The notes under the pieces were generated by a model. The model did no database searches. It was not told the DNA's origin and worked only from the letters and a program-made list of their open reading frames with translations. A DNA stretch of 64,000 nt. Origin: Rosellinia necatrix (Eukaryota; Ascomycota; Sordariomycetes; Xylariales; Xylariaceae). Of the stretch, positions 1-11,770 are shown one piece after another (the first letter of the stretch is position 1; the number at the start of each line of letters is the position of its first letter). The stretch is from NCBI GenBank assembly GCA_021209875.1, contig JAGYVD010000007.1, forward strand, positions 1,736,001-1,800,000. Direction: 5' to 3'. A program made the position numbers and the translations under genes.

Positions 1-1404
1 TACGGGAGTATGATTGTATACGAGAATGAAGAGACTGTAGCTGGTGACGTATGTAATGCTATCCAATTTGGCGCTGATAACTGCTCAAAATCATGTACTC
101 TATTACCAAGATTATCGCATGTGGAATTTTGGAACACAGGCTGGCTATTTCTACCCATTGCGTATCATTCTGAAATCAAGAGCACCCGAACGAGTGGTTT
201 GCCGAGGTCAATGACCCTCCAGCTCGAATTGCAACCCTGCGGCTGCTCTTAAGGTTATTTCTAGCATACGACTCTGAGGTGGAAGAACGTCCTGAGAGAC
301 TGCGTTCGCTACAACGTAATGTTGTTCCGATAATTTATTGCGAGCTTTAGCACGTCGCACCTACCGATCGTCCGGGTTGTCGGGGCCCTGGCCCGTCTCC
401 AACAATGCAACATGGCAAGAGTTTCGCCGAAGTTTAGATGGGCGCGGCTGATCCACGGGTCTGGAAACTAGACCTAGGCAAGGGCAATTCCCACAAAACG
501 TAATTCCGGAGGAGGGGAACTCAATATCAGAGATTCTCTATACTACTTGCGTGATCGTGGAGACCGACCCCCGCAGAATGGACACCTAGCCCAGTTTATT
601 AGACGACTGGCCGAGTTGAGGTTATGCAAGATGGCGAGGCGGGCTGGGATGGAAAGCAAGTGATTAACTGTCAGACCCGTTGCTCGACTTGTAAGAGACG
701 GCTGCAGTACAAACACCAATGATCAGCCAGCTACGCCGCACAACTGCCTATATCCAGAGTGCCCGGCAGGGACGCAGCGAATGACATTATACCAATTCGG
801 CGGTGCCATCTGTGTTCTTATGCGGAAAGTTACACCGAGGCGGTTGAGGGTTCCCCTCATCCGGCCAGAGCCAGTCTGTGAGGTGGGAATTGTCCCTCCA
901 ATAACGACGGAACCTCCAGAACACGTTGTCGTAGCACAGGCAAGAATGCGCGTGCCATTGCAGGCCTCCAAATGCGACTCCGTCCGCAGCTTTTTAAAAG
1001 TGGTAGCGGATCAGGCGCTCCGGCTAAATTGAAAAACCACCTTATGTCTACACAATTAAGCGGAGACTGGCCGGACAAAAAACATACACACATACACACT
1101 TACACACTTACACACACACACGACCATTTGGCTCAAGTCCCATCATGCGTCTCGCTTTCTATTACCTGATTATCCGCCGAGCGCCTCCGGATTGCTATCG
1201 GGCCGCACGCGAGCAGGCCATGTATATGAGATGAGGCGCGCGCCCAGCGCGCCCCTTCTTCGCGAGTGTCTTATCTCCTAGCCTTTCTCGCCTTGAGCTC
1301 GTTCCTGGGCATCTGATCCTCCTTCTAGTAGAGAAGCAACAGCGCCAGCAGCAGCAGCAGAAGCTTCGGAACAGATTGACTTGACACGGGAAACCTCAGC
1401 CAAG
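1..1404. other. intergenic, promoter side of the sugar transporter
   Basis: No convincing gene: the short open frames here overlap on both strands and lack recognisable domains or splice structure. Two low-complexity patches lie near the 3' side: a CA-rich tract at about 1084-1123 and a short CAG run at about 1345-1361, just before the transporter start. The rest is unremarkable upstream and 5'UTR sequence. Confidence 0.6.
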
Positions 1405-3512
1405 ATGGTCGGCGTCACGGTTCAGACGGACAATCGCGTCCACCGCATGGCGGTGGAGGACCCGATCCCCTGGTACCGCAAGAAGAACCTACGCTACCTC
1501 TACTTCATGCTGTTCCCCTGTCTCATGGGCATCGAGATGACCTCGGGGTTCGACTCGCAGATCATCAATGCCGTCCAGCTCGTGCCCGCCTGGACGAACT
1601 GTAAGTCGTTCCCGCCCGGCGAAACTCATTTGGGGCCGGCCCCGACGGGGAAGCTGACCTTGCACCGGAAAGACTTCGGGCATCCGACGGGGGGCTACAA
1701 AGGCATCCTGGCGTCCGCGTTGCCGCTCGGGGCCGTCATCGGGTTGCCGTTGATCCCCTTCGTCAACGACAACCTGGGCCGGAGGTGGTGCGTCATGACG
1801 GGAAGCGTGATCATGATCATCGGGTCCCTTATCCAAGGTTTTGCAGTCAACGGTAAGTAGGGGGGACTCCATGAGGCCGCTCCTCGTCGCGTATTTACTG
1901 ACCCGTTACCCAGCGCCCATGTACATCGTCGCTCGGTTGATTATTGGGTTTGGGCTGCCATATGCCATCGTCGCCGGCTCTAGTCTCATCGGAGAGCTTG
2001 CGTATCCCAAGGAGCGTGCCATCCTGACGTCGTTGTTTAACGCCGCCTACTTTATCGGCGCCATCGTTGCTTCTGGCGTAACATATGGAACGCAACTGAT
2101 TCCGTCAGATTGGTACGTTGGGTCATTTTGATGATATTTTTCTCACCCCGAAGCTAATCAGTTTACCCTCTTAGGTCCTGGAGGTACAGTGAAGTTGTTG
2201 TCAGTTGAATTTCTTGGCCAATGCTTACTTTGAACAGGGTGCCCTCACTCCTGCAGTTATCCCCATCCTTGCTACAAGTCATATTCATATTGTACGTTCC
2301 TTTGACGCTTTGCGATTGCCCCTTTTTACCGACATTAATGTCCCCATCTCTAGCTTCATCCCGGAGAGCCCGAGATATCTCATCAGCAAGGACAGGCACG
2401 AGGAGGCCTTCAAGGTCATCGTGAAATACCACGCCGAGGGGGACGAGAACTCGGAGTTCGCCAAGGCCGAGATGGCCGAGATCAAGACGACGATCGCGAT
2501 CGAGCTCGAGCACTCGAAGCGGTCGTGGATGGACATGGTCAACACGGCGGGCAACCGGCGGCGGCTGCTGATCGCGTCGCTCGTCGGCGTCATGTCGCAG
2601 CTGTCGGGCAACGTGGTCATCTCGTACTACCTCGGCGACATCCTCGCGCTCGTCGGCTTCACGGACCCCCAGTTCGCGGCCAAATACAACATCGGCAACC
2701 AGGTCTGGGGCTTCCTGTGCGCCGTCGTCACGGCGCTGATCGTCATGCGCTTCCGCCGCCGCACCATGTATCTCTTCGCCATCGGCTGGATCCTGACCGC
2801 CTACGTCGGCTGGACCGCCACCGCCGCCGTCGCCGTCGAGCGCAAGAACGACGCCGCCGCCAAGCTCACCCTCTTCTGGATCTACTTCTACCAGCCGGGA
2901 TATAGCATCGGCTTCAACGCGTTGACGTACAGTGAGTGGGACACGGCATCTTAATGCCCCCCCTCTCCCCCCCTCCCCCCGCCTTCCCAATACGTAATAC
3001 GTGCTGACCTTCTCTTCCCTCTCACAGCCTTTTTGGTCGAACTTTTCCCGTATGCGATGCGCGCACGTGGTATCACCGTTTTCCAGTTCTTCGGGAAAGC
3101 CGCCCAGGTAAGTCGGATCGGAAAGGAACCCGAGGGTGAGGGACCGTGGGAGATGTGACCGCACTACTGACGACGAAACCAGTTCTTCGGCACGAACGTG
3201 AATCCCGTCGGCCTCGATCCCGTCAATGGCATCGGCTGGAAGTTCCTGATCGTGTACTCGGTGTGGATCTTCATCGAGAGCATCTTCATCTATTTCCTCT
3301 GGCCCGAGACCTCCGGGCGAACGCTGGAGGAACTGGCATTCCGTAAGTTTTCTCGATGCATTTCCCTGCTGTACGAGCTCGGTGTTGATTCGTCGCCTGC
3401 AGTGTTCGAGGATGATGCGCACGTAAGGAAGACGGCGGAAGCTGTCGAGAGAGAGATCCATCCAGATAGTCCGGTTTCGGATGAGAAAGCGACAGCAAAG
3501 GAGGTGATTTAA
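1405..3512 (+). CDS. MFS sugar transporter (hexose/lactose permease type)
   Basis: A 12-helix major facilitator of the sugar porter family, expected to import a sugar by proton symport at the plasma membrane. My model has eight exons: 1405-1852, 1914-2112, 2175-2183, 2238-2291, 2354-2931, 3028-3107, 3183-3342 and 3403-3512, giving 545 aa. Family marks seen: GFDSQIINAVQ in the first helix region, GRRWCVMTGS after helix 2, PESPRYLISKDR before the central loop, and the helix 10-11 block with LFPYAMRARG, followed by PETSGRTLEEL near the C-terminus. The start at 1405 was chosen because it is the first ATG of the frame. Exon 3 is only 9 nt but supplies the Ser-Trp-Arg expected before the VPSLLQ segment. 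Substrate cannot be told from sequence; lactose/hexose permease-like relatives are the closest guess. Confidence 0.93.
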
Positions 3513-5062
3513 GCCTTTGATGGGAAATGGAAACGGAGTAACAGAGTATTCGGCAGGTTTAGTAGGCACTAATTACCTACCTATAGTTACCGTTTGTGTC
3601 TGACCGTAACTTCTGCAGCATACATATTCTCAGCCACCGACAGGTTTGGCGTAGTTTATCGGCTTCATGTGCATACGGCCGTCTCAAGACGCCCGCTAAC
3701 TATTTTTATTGCAAGATAATTTTTGAGAACCGTATCTTCTTGAATGTTGAGCGTGCACTAAGTAACGATTAAAATCCATCGTACTATTACCTTTCCCTTT
3801 ATATATATGAAAATATATATAAGTTCTCACGAACTTAGCCTGGCTTGTTTCATTTATTTGCACTTGACTGTGTTGCTGGAATTCATTGTAGCGACGTGTA
3901 AGAAGACTCGTGCCGGATATATCCGTGGAATAACCCTGGCAAATACCTTAATATACGGAGAAGTTTGTTACTTCGTCTCATAGACGCTCGGTATACTACA
4001 GAGGATTTTATCAGAAGTGATGGCCTGCTCATTGATCAATCCTATGATGTAGTGCCGTCGCCCGTGTTTTGAAACACGGGCCCGAAATTCCGACCGGGGA
4101 TTTCCACGGCGCAGAATACGGTGACCGCCGTGTAAGTCGGCCAGGATTGATGGTAAATAGCGCTGTACTCATCTCCCAGCAGGGACGCCGATCAGTGGGC
4201 ACTATCAGCTGTACTACAACCGAAAAAGCATCAATACCCAGTAAGCAATATGATGGCTGAATTCACTGTGGCTGGTATGGGAATCCACTGAGAGAGGGAG
4301 AGGTTAGATGTGTGCCCCTGAACATGCCTTACCGGATTTGAGACAAATATGCCCAGGTAAATAATCAACCAGTATCGGGCTTGGTGAATTAAGTAGGTAA
4401 GAGCTAGCACTGATCACGACGCCCAAAGAAATAATAAAAATAGAATGGTGGTTTGGTCGGTCTCCGGTCTAGGACACTCAGTAAGAGTCATCCACCATCA
4501 CGAATATCATGACTATTTTATGAATCTTGAGGGGACAAAACACAGCGATGGATTTAGGTAGATCTAGTCCATCATCAAGTCCGGAAATAGCATTCATTCC
4601 GTGCCGTAGTAATGGTAGGATCGTCATCTGATTTATCATGCATATTGGGCCTGGGCTATTGCTGCCCGGCAACGATTGGTGGCGTCGACGTGCACCGCTG
4701 GACGTGCACCGCTGGACGTGCACCGCTGGACGTGCGTTGGCCGAGCCGCGTTGTTGTCGAATTGCCCCGAACGCGATGAGCCCCCAATGTTTTGGATGGC
4801 GCCTCGTGGCCTAGCCTTTCGCCCGTGAAAGAGGTATGGGAAAATATGCAATATGCCATGTTGAGCCCGGTAATAGAGCCTTATGACGCACTAATCCCAG
4901 CTCATCGTTGATCTCGTGTGTGAAGTAATGGCCCTTGTTCGCGTTCGCTGTCGGCCCGGCACCGTGCCCATGTCCAAACCATGGCCCGCAACTATACAAC
5001 AACACGTGGCCATCCGGCGCCTTGACACCTCTTTAGTATCTGCGTGCATGCCTCCCGACCCT
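3513..5062. other. intergenic between transporter and Mim2-like gene
   Basis: No gene recognised. It holds the 3' sides of two converging genes. The one clear structure is a 14-bp tandem repeat at about 4688-4735, listed separately. Confidence 0.6.
4688..4735. repeat. 14-bp tandem repeat, three copies plus a partial
   Basis: The unit gacgtgcaccgctg occurs three times head to tail and is followed by a partial copy beginning gacgtgcg. The copies are identical, so the expansion is recent or the tract is homogenised. No gene covers it. Confidence 0.85.
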
Positions 5063-5455
5063 TCAGAGTGTTGCGGCCGCCTCGATAGCGCCGGCGGCCT
5101 TGAATGTCTTTTTACTTGTCCAATTGATTTCCACATCATGTGTCCATTCCATGTATCGCGCCCAGCCTGTACGAAGCGATTAGTAGTCCATTCTCCGCCG
5201 GGGCGCTTCAAGTTCGGGCAGTAACATACTCCAATATGCAAACTTGCGGCCGAAGTATTTCCCGGCAAACGGAACTAGTATCATGGTGAGGAGCAATTGA
5301 AGCTGCTCCAGGCTCTGTTCCCACTCTTTCTGAGCATCGTAGTTGCCCTCGTCGTCTGACTCGAAGCTTTCGGTGGACGTGGAGGGCAGAGAGTCGACAT
5401 CGTCCAGGTCGGAGACGGAGAGATCGGGGATGGCGAAGGAATCGGAGAGCGACAT
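5063..5455 (-). CDS. MIM2: Mim2-like mitochondrial outer-membrane import protein
   Basis: A 109-aa protein in two exons (5455-5230 and 5166-5063) split by a 63-bp intron with GTATGT donor, ACTAAT branch and CAG acceptor. The N-terminal half is acidic and Ser-rich. The C-terminal half carries a hydrophobic helix (QLQLLLTMILVPFAGKYFG) followed by GRKFAYW, and splicing completes it as SWARYMEW. This helix plus GRK-AYW-W-R-MEW pattern is what I know from fungal Mim2, the small partner of Mim1 that inserts alpha-helical proteins in the outer mitochondrial membrane. The unspliced frame would end in a tail unlike the family, so the intron matters. The family assignment rests on motif memory, not on a search; a different small membrane protein remains possible. 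Confidence 0.68.
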
Positions 5456-7357
5456 GGCTTCGTCGGATGGCGATGGTGCGAGTGGAGGGAAGTCGGAAGA
5501 GAGCAGCGGTCGGGGCGCTACCGGTTGTTGAGAGCTCGATTATGCATCGGTCTTCAAATGCCCCAAAATCGCAATAGGTGCTGGTTAGATGGTAGGCGGC
5601 CCGGGGAACGGAAGGACAGGGTGTGAATGTGAGGCGCTGTGATGGGTGTCCAAGTATGTGTCACATCAGTAATTCCTCTCGGAAAGCTTAGGGGTGTTGT
5701 CGGTGAGGCTTGGCAGCAAGATGGGGCATGCCGACCACTTGGACGGCCTTGCCTGATTGGTTCCAGGCGCTGTGCGGGATCGGATACAGCGCTATTAGCA
5801 GCCCACCTAGGTACTTAGTCAGGGCATTCTGCCTCTTCCATACCACATTAAATACTTGACCAAGGTACGTATTACGTAGGTACCTAGGCAGGTAGGTGTG
5901 CCGAGCCGCATGTCTCACCCCAAACACCTACCTAAACAGCTCTGCGGTAGGAGTGCCTGATCTGGTTCTATAGGATTACCTAACTAGGTAGTTATTCAGA
6001 TTTATTTTTACGAAAATCTTGAAAAAATAAAAAAAAAATAAGATTACAGCAGCCTAACAGGTTGCGAGTGTCATTCAGTTACCCATGATATGATGTTGCT
6101 TACCGCCAATAACGTGGGGAAGTGGGGCCGTCATCGGTTCGAATATATGCCTGAGTACTTGGTTACATACTATGGACAGACCTAGAAGCGGGTGGCGCCA
6201 GCTGAACTATGATGACAACACACCTACCTCCTACCTACTAAAATGAATGAGAAAGATGTAGGCCAAGTAAGTACCTAGATGTAATAGCGACTTACTTTAG
6301 GTGCTGGGATAATGGTAAGTACCTATCAAAGCAGTGCTCCTCTCCGATTTTATCATCCTCGTCATCACCATACCGCGCCCATCCCTCCAGTCCAACTCCC
6401 TAACCAACAACCCTCGAATCATCATACGACTCACTACGCAGCCGCCATTGACTCTAATCGCTCAATCAACCATCTACCAGCCTAGCCACCTGGGCCTGAA
6501 TACTTGTACTAGCATCGTTTCACACCACCCCACCATTTGTCCCTCCTAACACGGGACGAAGCCATACACACTGTCCCCGGGTAAGATATCCCCCCTATCT
6601 CTCTCTGCCTAGGAGGTAGGTAGTCAGGCGTTTAGGATGGAGAATACCACAGAGACAGTAAGTATAACTGCAGCTTTCTTGGTTGCTTGTGCGTTGTGTT
6701 AGTGCGGTGCTGGTTTTTCCTATTTTGCTTCACTCCTCCAGTTTCATATTTTTTCTTTTCTTTTTTTTTTCTTCCCTTTTTTTCGTTTTAGCTTGTTTCG
6801 TTATTCTTTCGCTTGCCTGTACATGTCGTCGGGGAATCGCTAGAACCCTTCATACTTCATATGTATTCCCCTGTCTTATCGGCTTGCTTATCGCCCGCCT
6901 TATCAAGTCTACGTACAAATACCTACGGAGCTGGTCGGAAGTTTGCCCCTCCCCCATCCAGCACTCTGTCCCCCAGTCATTGCGCCCCACCAAAAACCAC
7001 GACCTGTTTTAGAAATTCGTGACTCAACCCCCAAAAAGAGTCATCATTGCTTCGTTATCAACCAACGTCCTCTATCTTGCCTTCCATCTCCCTCTCTGCC
7101 AGTCTCCCCTTTCACAACCACGTGACTTCTCTCCCTCGATAGGTACTACCATCTGCTTCTTATTGGATCCCTGCATGTTTCTTCTGTTTCGCACTACCTA
7201 CATACACCTGGAGCATCATCCACCCATCAACACAGTCGCCACAGCGCTAAATCACCCATCGTAGGAATCTCGGCCTTCTCCCCCCGACCGCAAACAGCGC
7301 AAATCCGTCGTCTTCAGCTCCGAGGCTATAGTCGTCCAACCCGACGGGCAAGTCACT
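5456..7357. other. intergenic, long upstream region of eIF2-beta
   Basis: About 1.9 kb between the divergently transcribed Mim2-like and eIF2-beta genes. No domain-bearing frame is visible. It contains several TAGGTACCT/ACCTACCT motifs (about 5805-5935 and 6225-6320) and a pyrimidine-rich tract at about 6740-6790 followed by C/T-rich sequence up to the eIF2-beta start, as is common in fungal housekeeping promoters. Confidence 0.6.
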
Positions 7358-8737
7358 ATGTCGTCCACCGAAGACAATAAAGAGGCGACCGCCATCTCTC
7401 ATTCCACCCCCGCCGAGGAGGAGGAGGAGCCTACAACGCCGCCTGAGGATGGTGGCCTAGACCTTGGGAAGAAGAAGAAGAAGAAGCCTAAGAAGGAGGC
7501 TGGCGAGGACGGCGAAGCCCCCGCCGAAGAAGCCGCTGATGGCATCGACCTGACACTGAAGAAGAAGAAAAAGAAGAAGCCCAAGATGGATGACGAATTC
7601 GCCGCGAAGCTTGCTGCTTTGGATCTCGAGAAGGAGGGTGAGGAGAAGTTGGACGAGCAGGCCGGTGATCCGGAGAAGGGCACCGGTATTTGGCAACATG
7701 ACCAGGCAACCCCTATCACCTACAACCTACTGCTCGGGCGGTTCTTCGATCTCCTTGCCGAAAAGAACCCGGACCATGCCTCTACCGGTTCTAAAAGTTA
7801 CAAGATTCCCCCGCCTCAGTGCCTCCGCGAAGGCAACAAAAAGACCATTTTCGCCAACATTGAGGATATCACTAAGCGAAGTGAGTACTACAATCACCCA
7901 CAGCGAAATCGCCCGGCCCCAATAAAGACCAGCGCCAATCGCACCTTTCCTATACCATGCATTGGTGTGCTAATAAAATATTACAGTGAAGCGAAGCTCC
8001 GAGCATGTGACTGCTTATCTAGTAAGCCTCAACTCTGTATTCTCGTAAACCGTAAATACTGGATAATTCGCTAATTTAGCTTAGTTCACCGAACTGGGTA
8101 CAACGTGAGTAATGGATCGGCTTGTGGTTGAGGATTGCCAGCCGCCACAACTTTTTGGCGCGCGCATGTCTTGCGTCAGGAGCTCTTGTTGCTCTCTCAA
8201 TCCGCATTCACATTACACTACTAACTTGTGGTATTATAGTGGATCTGTAGATGGATCAAAACGGTTGGTCATTAAAGGCCGTTTCCAACAGTAGGTTATC
8301 GTGCACATGCCTTTCATTCGCAACGACTGAGATTAGTAGGAAACAACTCGAGAGTATGTTACGAAAATACATTATCGAATACGTAACATGTCGCACCTGC
8401 AAGAGCCCCGACACAACCCTCGAAAAGGGAGAGAACCGACTTTGTGAGTACCGGACGCCTTCATACGTCAACACGAACGACTTTACTAACTATGATGACT
8501 TATAGACTTCATGACTTGTAATAGCGTAAGTTTTATACGAAATGCGCCCGTTTTCTCGTTTCTGTTGCATACCGCAATCAGATGATTCCATATCGAATTA
8601 TGCACCTACTTAACGACTCAAAAGTTAAATACGCAACTTTTTACTAATTTCATATGTAGTGTGGCTCGCGTCGTTCGGTTACCGCGATCAAGAGTGGCTT
8701 CACAGCCCAAGTCGGCAAGAGAAAAAAGATGCAGTAG
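7358..8737 (+). CDS. SUI3: eukaryotic translation initiation factor 2 subunit beta
   Basis: The beta subunit of eIF2, part of the eIF2-GTP-Met-tRNAi ternary complex, cytosolic. Seven exons: 7358-7880, 7987-8021, 8085-8104, 8240-8290, 8340-8443, 8506-8525 and 8660-8737, giving 276 aa. Seen: an acidic N-terminus with two polylysine boxes (about residues 38-46 and 69-78), known to bind eIF5 and eIF2B; a central region ending in [18 protein letters not shown]; and a C-terminal C2-C2 zinc ribbon, CRTC followed by CNSC, the last Cys pair made by exon 6 plus the CGSRRSV of exon 7. The protein ends in a basic tail. Fungal orthologues usually have three Lys boxes; I see two. Four of the seven exons are 51 nt or shorter. 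Confidence 0.95.
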
Positions 8738-9742
8738 AGTGTCCTCGTATTTCGCTTGGTATTTCACTATTCTTTTTCGGTTGCATGGCATCTGCCTCGG
8801 GACGCATTTCGGTCGGTCAATGGTTATATACAATGAGGCCTACGAGATTACACGACTTTCATCACGAGGTAAAAACGGCGCCGCATTCGTGTGCTGGTGG
8901 CTGAATTGCATAATGATGTCAACAATCGGGTTTTCAAGGTTATTCATCAGGGGTCATCCCTCGGCGAGACCAAGTCCGAGAGGGTGTCAAGTATTCGTCG
9001 TCGTGGAGGTTCACATACTCATAGCGGATAAAATTTTTTGAGCTATCGATGAACGTTTACACATATTTTCTAGATTTGGACGGTTCGGCTTTTATTCCAA
9101 ATGTACTAGATACGTCCTCTCCATCTCATGATTGATTCCGAGCGAATTCGGTTATAAGGTCTCGCATAATGTGACTAAGCTATCGTATAGCTCTACGATG
9201 GTCACCCGAATAGTGCTGGTAGTCAATGGCAGTTGGCAGTTCTTGCTTTTCCATATTCGCTTACGCTCTATGTTTCTTTTGTACCCGAACATAGTCGGGT
9301 TCGGGAACAAGTATTACTCGTGCCTCGCAAGCCCTTGGTCAATAGATCAAGGGTTCTTCATCTCGTTGCCGCCTGGCTGTTGGAGGGGGGGATGGGAGGG
9401 GGTCGCTGACATATTTCCCCACACCAGATATAGCATGATTCCCCAAGGGGGGGATTTCGGTGCGGGTTTATGATCACCTATCTTGCGAATTGCCGGTTTG
9501 AGTACTCAATCCATGTTAGGTGATGATCCTTGCTATTTATTTGGCTATGCTTAGCACCAACGTCGCCATCACATTTATCCCCAGGGCATTGATACGTACA
9601 TCGTGATATATTGTGAAGGGATCAAATATGTCTGGGCACCGCGATGGTCCGCTTTCCCCTTTCGCTTCCAGCTCTTCTAGATACTCGCCCGTAGCCACTC
9701 TAGGCCTTTCTCGTCCGTGCCCCATACCCCGTCCGGTTCCCC
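8738..9742. other. intergenic between converging eIF2-beta and HET genes
   Basis: The 3' flanks of two convergent genes. Apart from short G-rich runs at about 9384-9400 and 9445-9452 I see no gene or structured element. Confidence 0.6.
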
Positions 9743-11770
9743 TTACTCCCCATTGGTAATTCCATCATTTCCCGTATAACGATTCATTACAATGTCCACG
9801 GCATCCAGAAAGCGGTGAGGCGCATCATCGTCGTCTGGGTCATTGTCGCTATCGCACTCATCGAAGAAAATCCGCTCAACAGAGATATATATATTCGCGA
9901 CGCCAACGATGCTGATTCTCCATTCGGTATGAGGCGGGATCATGTCGTGGGCATTCCTTGGGTTTTCCCAGTCAACACCCGCACCCGAGTTTATTACCCC
10001 GAACTCCGACACTAATAATGGAGTCAATGGTTCTTCATTGACGGGAGCCTCCAAGTCGTTTGGACGGGCCAAAGTATTAAAAGGGCTTGCCTCAGTCTCA
10101 CCCGGTTGTTTGAGAACGAATGAACGCAGCGCAGCACGTAGCTGCCCGCAACTCTTTCCTTGCCTAGGATTCCCGTGCGGATGATCGAGAGAGTCGAGGC
10201 GTGCGAGAACGACAGCGACTCTGTGCCTATCGTTAATGTAGAACACCCTGGACGAAATATGGCCACGGAAGGAGTCGGGCGGTTGATGCAATCTATAACC
10301 AGTGAAATTCTTGATTTCCGTATTTATTGAAAAATTATGGGGATACTTGGATACGATTTTCCTGATTATTATGTTTCCGCTTCGTAGCGAGGGTTGTGAT
10401 AGCGGCGCGATGCGAAATGCCCGCACGGAGGACACCAGATCGACAGGCCACTCCCATGCCGTTGTGTACCGTTTGCCAATAACTAACTGGGATCCCCGGT
10501 AAATGAGACCAGTATCATTTATGACGGGGATGGTTGCGTACTGAAACGTTGTACGCGATTTGTCCCAGCGTCCGCAAAGGAGTATAATTGAAGAATGAAA
10601 ATGCATGATGACTGCAGGAGTAGAACGTGTATTAATGAATAACCCCGACTTCATTGTTTGGCGGATTTAGACTCGGACGGCTTACCGATTGGCAGGCCAT
10701 CTAGATGCAAGGCCATGTGACCTTCCCGAGAGAGTGGCATTTTGGCTTCAACAGCCTTGCCGACAAATGCCAAAACGCCAACTGCCCCATTTTTGTGATG
10801 GAAAAAGTAGTCGGCATCTGGGGCTAGGACGATATCACCAGAGTCACGGAAATCCCCGGGGCTCTCAGCGAATAAGCCAGGGAAACTCTTCATGGCCTCG
10901 TCCGGCTGGTATTTGATAGCTTTCGAACCCCATACCTGCTCTATGTGGCTCACTCGACTTGAGATTCGCGAAGCGATCTTGCCCCAAGCAAATATGGAAT
11001 GATCTTCCGGGTATTCGCGCGTTAGAGCTTCTTGTAGTCGTCCAAACGCTTTCCGCCCCTCGCCGTAGATGAGAGGCATGTTCACATCAAATATACCCAG
11101 TAGGCAATAGGCCTCATCCTCTTCTCGAGAGGTATTCCGACCCGCCGCCCATGACATCCGCTGCGCGATACTTGCCTCATTAAGGCTCTGTCCGAGGAGG
11201 AACGGTTCTTGGATACGGGTGATGGTTGAGATTTGGGCAGAGAGCGCCGAGCGCGTTCCGAGAACCCGCCACTCGCTCGAGAAGAAAATGACCTCGCTCG
11301 GGGCGATCAGCTCCTGTAACGTCCAGCCTCGAGTCACCCAATAGCTTCTGGCCAGGTTCAGCCCGATATCATCCTGGACATCGGAAAGGTACGCGTAGCA
11401 AACAGCGGCGCTGTTATACCACCGGAACATGGAATTAATGGCCTCTGATAGCTCAGCACTGCTACTCTTATCGATGCAGCAACTGGGTCTCATAGAGTCA
11501 GCAGCTCACTAGCCCAGTTCATATCATCTCCTGGGATACTCACGTATCAACCCAGACCCATTCGAACCCACTTTCGGCCGCCTGTCGACAGCAACTGCTT
11601 ATCTTGTTGAAGCCTTCCTTTTTCCCGATATCCTTCAACGGTTCGTATTGCCATTCTCGGAATGATACCTCTTCATTACCCCAGGTATGAGAGAGGACGA
11701 CATAAGGCGGTGCTTGCTTGTGAGAGATGAAATCCCTCATCTCCCAAGTGCAAGTGTTGAGTAACCACAT
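9743..11770 (-). CDS. HET-domain protein (heterokaryon incompatibility)
   Basis: A 630-aa protein in three exons (11770-11544, 11482-10686, 10611-9743). The HET domain is N-terminal: YVVLSHTWG, then WVWVDT-CCIDKSS across intron 1, RGWTLQELIAP and a block with EDEAYCLLGIFDVNMPLIYGEG near residue 210. HET domains trigger cell death when incompatible hyphae fuse, and many fungi carry dozens. The start was set at the MWLLNT methionine because family members begin this way; an in-frame ATG exists at 11896. Intron 2 (74 bp, GTAAGC donor, CTGCAG acceptor) is essential: without it two frames overlap by four bases and look like separate genes. The C-terminal 290 residues match no domain I recognise, with no NACHT, WD40 or ankyrin repeats, so the partner or sensor part is unclear. 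Confidence 0.88.

Noticed and set aside
2163..3569. 468-codon open frame on the minus strand across the transporter
   Set aside because: Shadow of the GC-rich transporter exons, with Arg/Asp/Val-rich composition and no domain. The plus strand has a complete spliced MFS protein.
10651..11493. Reading the HET protein as two separate genes overlapping by four bases
   Set aside because: A good 74-bp intron (10685-10612) joins the two frames in phase, so it is one gene.
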